Origin: VGEM01 sp033764265
GTDB taxonomy: Bacteria > Pseudomonadota > Alphaproteobacteria > Rhodospirillales > Rhodospirillaceae
DNA: 14,039 nt
NCBI GenBank assembly: GCA_033764265.1
Contig: JANRJB010000441.1
Coordinates: 1 to 14,039 of the forward strand
Reading direction: 5' to 3'
In this document: piece by piece, positions 13,141 through 14,039 of the stretch
Numbering within the stretch: position 1 is the stretch's first letter
Layout of the letters: every line of letters begins with the position of its first letter
Notes under the pieces: generated by a model
What the model saw: the letters and a program-made list of their open reading frames with translations, nothing else
What the model was told of the DNA's origin: nothing
The model's database searches: none
Translations under genes and position numbers: made by a program

Positions 13141-13803
13141 ATGTCGCCCGACCGCCAACTGGTGTTCGACCTGTCTCTGCGCCCCGCGTTGGGCCGGGCG
13201 GACTTTTACGTCGGGCCCGCCAACTTCGAGGCGGTGGCGTGGATCGACCGCTGGCCCGATTGGCCTCAGCGTGCGCTGGCGATTTTCGGCCCGCCCGGCT
13301 GCGGCAAGTCGCACCTGGTGCAGGTGTTCGCGGCGCGTGCCGCGGCCCGCGTCGTCGCCGCCGCCGACTTGCGCGCCGCGGCGATCGGCGAACTGTTGGC
13401 AACCAGCGCGGCGCTGGCGGTCGAGGACTGCGACGGGCTTGTCGACGAACGGGCGCTGCTGCATGCCCTCAACCTGGCGAACGAGCTTGGCCGCAGCCTG
13501 GTGATGACCGCGCGGGAGCCCCCGGCGCGCTGGCCCGTGGCGCTGCCCGACCTGCGTTCGCGGCTGGCGGCAGTGCCGGCGGCCGGCATCGACCTGCCCG
13601 ACGACGCCATGATCGAAGCGGTGCTGGTCAAGTTGTTCGCCGACCGGCAACTGATCGTGGCGCCGGATGTGGTGACCTACGTCACCCGGCGCATGGACCG
13701 CAGCTTCGATGCCGCGCGGCAGCTGGTGGCTGCCGCCGACCGTCGCGCGTTGGCGGCCGGCACGGCGGTGACGATCCCGCTGGTTCGCACGTTGCTGGAT
13801 TAG
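13141..13803 (+). CDS. hdaA: HdaA, DnaA-related regulator of replication initiation
   Basis: A 220-residue AAA+ protein of the DnaA/Hda group. It binds the sliding clamp and stimulates ATP hydrolysis by DnaA after initiation. The N-terminal QLVFDL (6-11) corresponds to the clamp-binding motif. RPALGRADFYVGPANFEAVAWIDRWPDWP (14-42) is characteristic of the alphaproteobacterial form. Walker A is GPPGCGKS (50-57), and VEDCD is the Walker B equivalent. The lid region has RRMDRSFDAARQLVAAADRRAL near the C-terminus. DnaA's domain IV for DNA binding is absent, as expected. The ribosome site before ATG 13141 is weak, and the gene may be coupled to the DUF2066 gene 23 bp upstream. Its stop overlaps that of the opposing phosphatase gene by 4 bp. 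Confidence 0.9.
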   Translation: MSPDRQLVFDLSLRPALGRADFYVGPANFEAVAWIDRWPDWPQRALAIFGPPGCGKSHLVQVFAARAAARVVAAADLRAAAIGELLATSAALAVEDCDGLVDERALLHALNLANELGRSLVMTAREPPARWPVALPDLRSRLAAVPAAGIDLPDDAMIEAVLVKLFADRQLIVAPDVVTYVTRRMDRSFDAARQLVAAADRRALAAGTAVTIPLVRTLLD

Positions 13804-14039
13804 TCGCCCGCCCCCAAGTCGCGCGGCCTCATGAACGACGTCAGCGCGCCGGCGCTGGGCCGCACGTCGGCCCACGTCGCGGCTTCGAAAGTCATGCCCA
13901 AGAGCGCCCCGGTCGGGAACTTCGCCTGAACCCGCGCCAGCAGTTTGCGCCGGCCTTTCTGGTCGGCCGCGAGCAGCGCCAGCGCCGCCTGGTGCAGACC
14001 GGGGTCGTGCGCAACCACCATGACGCTTTGATGACGATC
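13800..14039 (-). CDS. SixA-type histidine phosphatase, C-terminal fragment
   Basis: The last 79 codons of a minus-strand gene that enters from beyond the right edge; the stop is at 13800-13802. It begins DRHQSVMVVAHDPGLHQ, where VVAHDPGLH carries the second conserved histidine region of the SixA branch of the histidine phosphatase superfamily (usually VGHNPGL). KFPTGALLGMTFEAATWADVRPSAGALTSFMRPRDL is the typical SixA-like end. SixA removes phosphate from histidine phosphotransfer proteins in E. coli; the substrate here is unknown. The N-terminal RHG motif lies outside the window. An internal ATG at 14021 is not the start because the conserved frame continues upstream. Confidence 0.8.
   Translation of the reverse strand, partial: DRHQSVMVVAHDPGLHQAALALLAADQKGRRKLLARVQAKFPTGALLGMTFEAATWADVRPSAGALTSFMRPRDLGAGD

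Overview
The window is GC-rich chromosomal DNA that reads like an alphaproteobacterium, probably of the Rhodospirillales type. The support is the strongly G/C-biased third codon positions, an HdaA-type DnaA regulator next to a DUF2066 gene and purM, and the hflK-hflC-degP block. Nothing in the window fixes the genus. No rRNA, tRNA, CRISPR array or transposase gene was recognised.

Layout. The left edge (1-352) holds the tail of a family-5 solute-binding protein. A small DUF2141 lipoprotein candidate (449-961) follows, and convergent to it lies an XRE/S24-type regulator (966-1769, minus). A 410-bp AT-rich gap (1770-2179) follows. It carries three exact copies of TAAAAAATA, a promoter-like pair in each direction, several hairpins and a textbook rho-independent terminator. 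I read this as a regulator divergent from an undescribed small RNA of about 140 nt. folA (2180-2692) comes next.

The accessory cassette (2721-3933) is less GC-rich than its surroundings. It has a near-consensus promoter with a perfect inverted repeat in its spacer, a HigB/Gp49-type toxin, and an antitoxin whose usual XRE domain is fused to a C-terminal domain of about 150 residues resembling a PD-(D/E)XK nuclease-like fold. This is the best candidate in the window for an unusual system. It is packed between folA and the convergent Mrp-type ATPase gene, with which it shares 4 bp.

The core block on the + strand is hflK-hflC-degP/Q-holC (5331-9355), reading as one operon behind a TTGCGA-N17-TATAAG promoter. 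It encodes an inner-membrane SPFH complex, a periplasmic quality-control protease and the chi subunit of the replicative polymerase. ndk (9458-9880) follows with its own similar promoter. Two related long palindromes fill the ndk-purN gap.

The right part has purN (+) and purM (-) converging with a 4-bp overlap; both are divergent members of their families. A DUF2066 exported protein and hdaA are on the + strand, and a truncated SixA-type histidine phosphatase (minus) runs off the right edge. The housekeeping themes are nucleotide supply (folA, ndk, purN, purM), replication (holC, hdaA) and envelope protein quality control.
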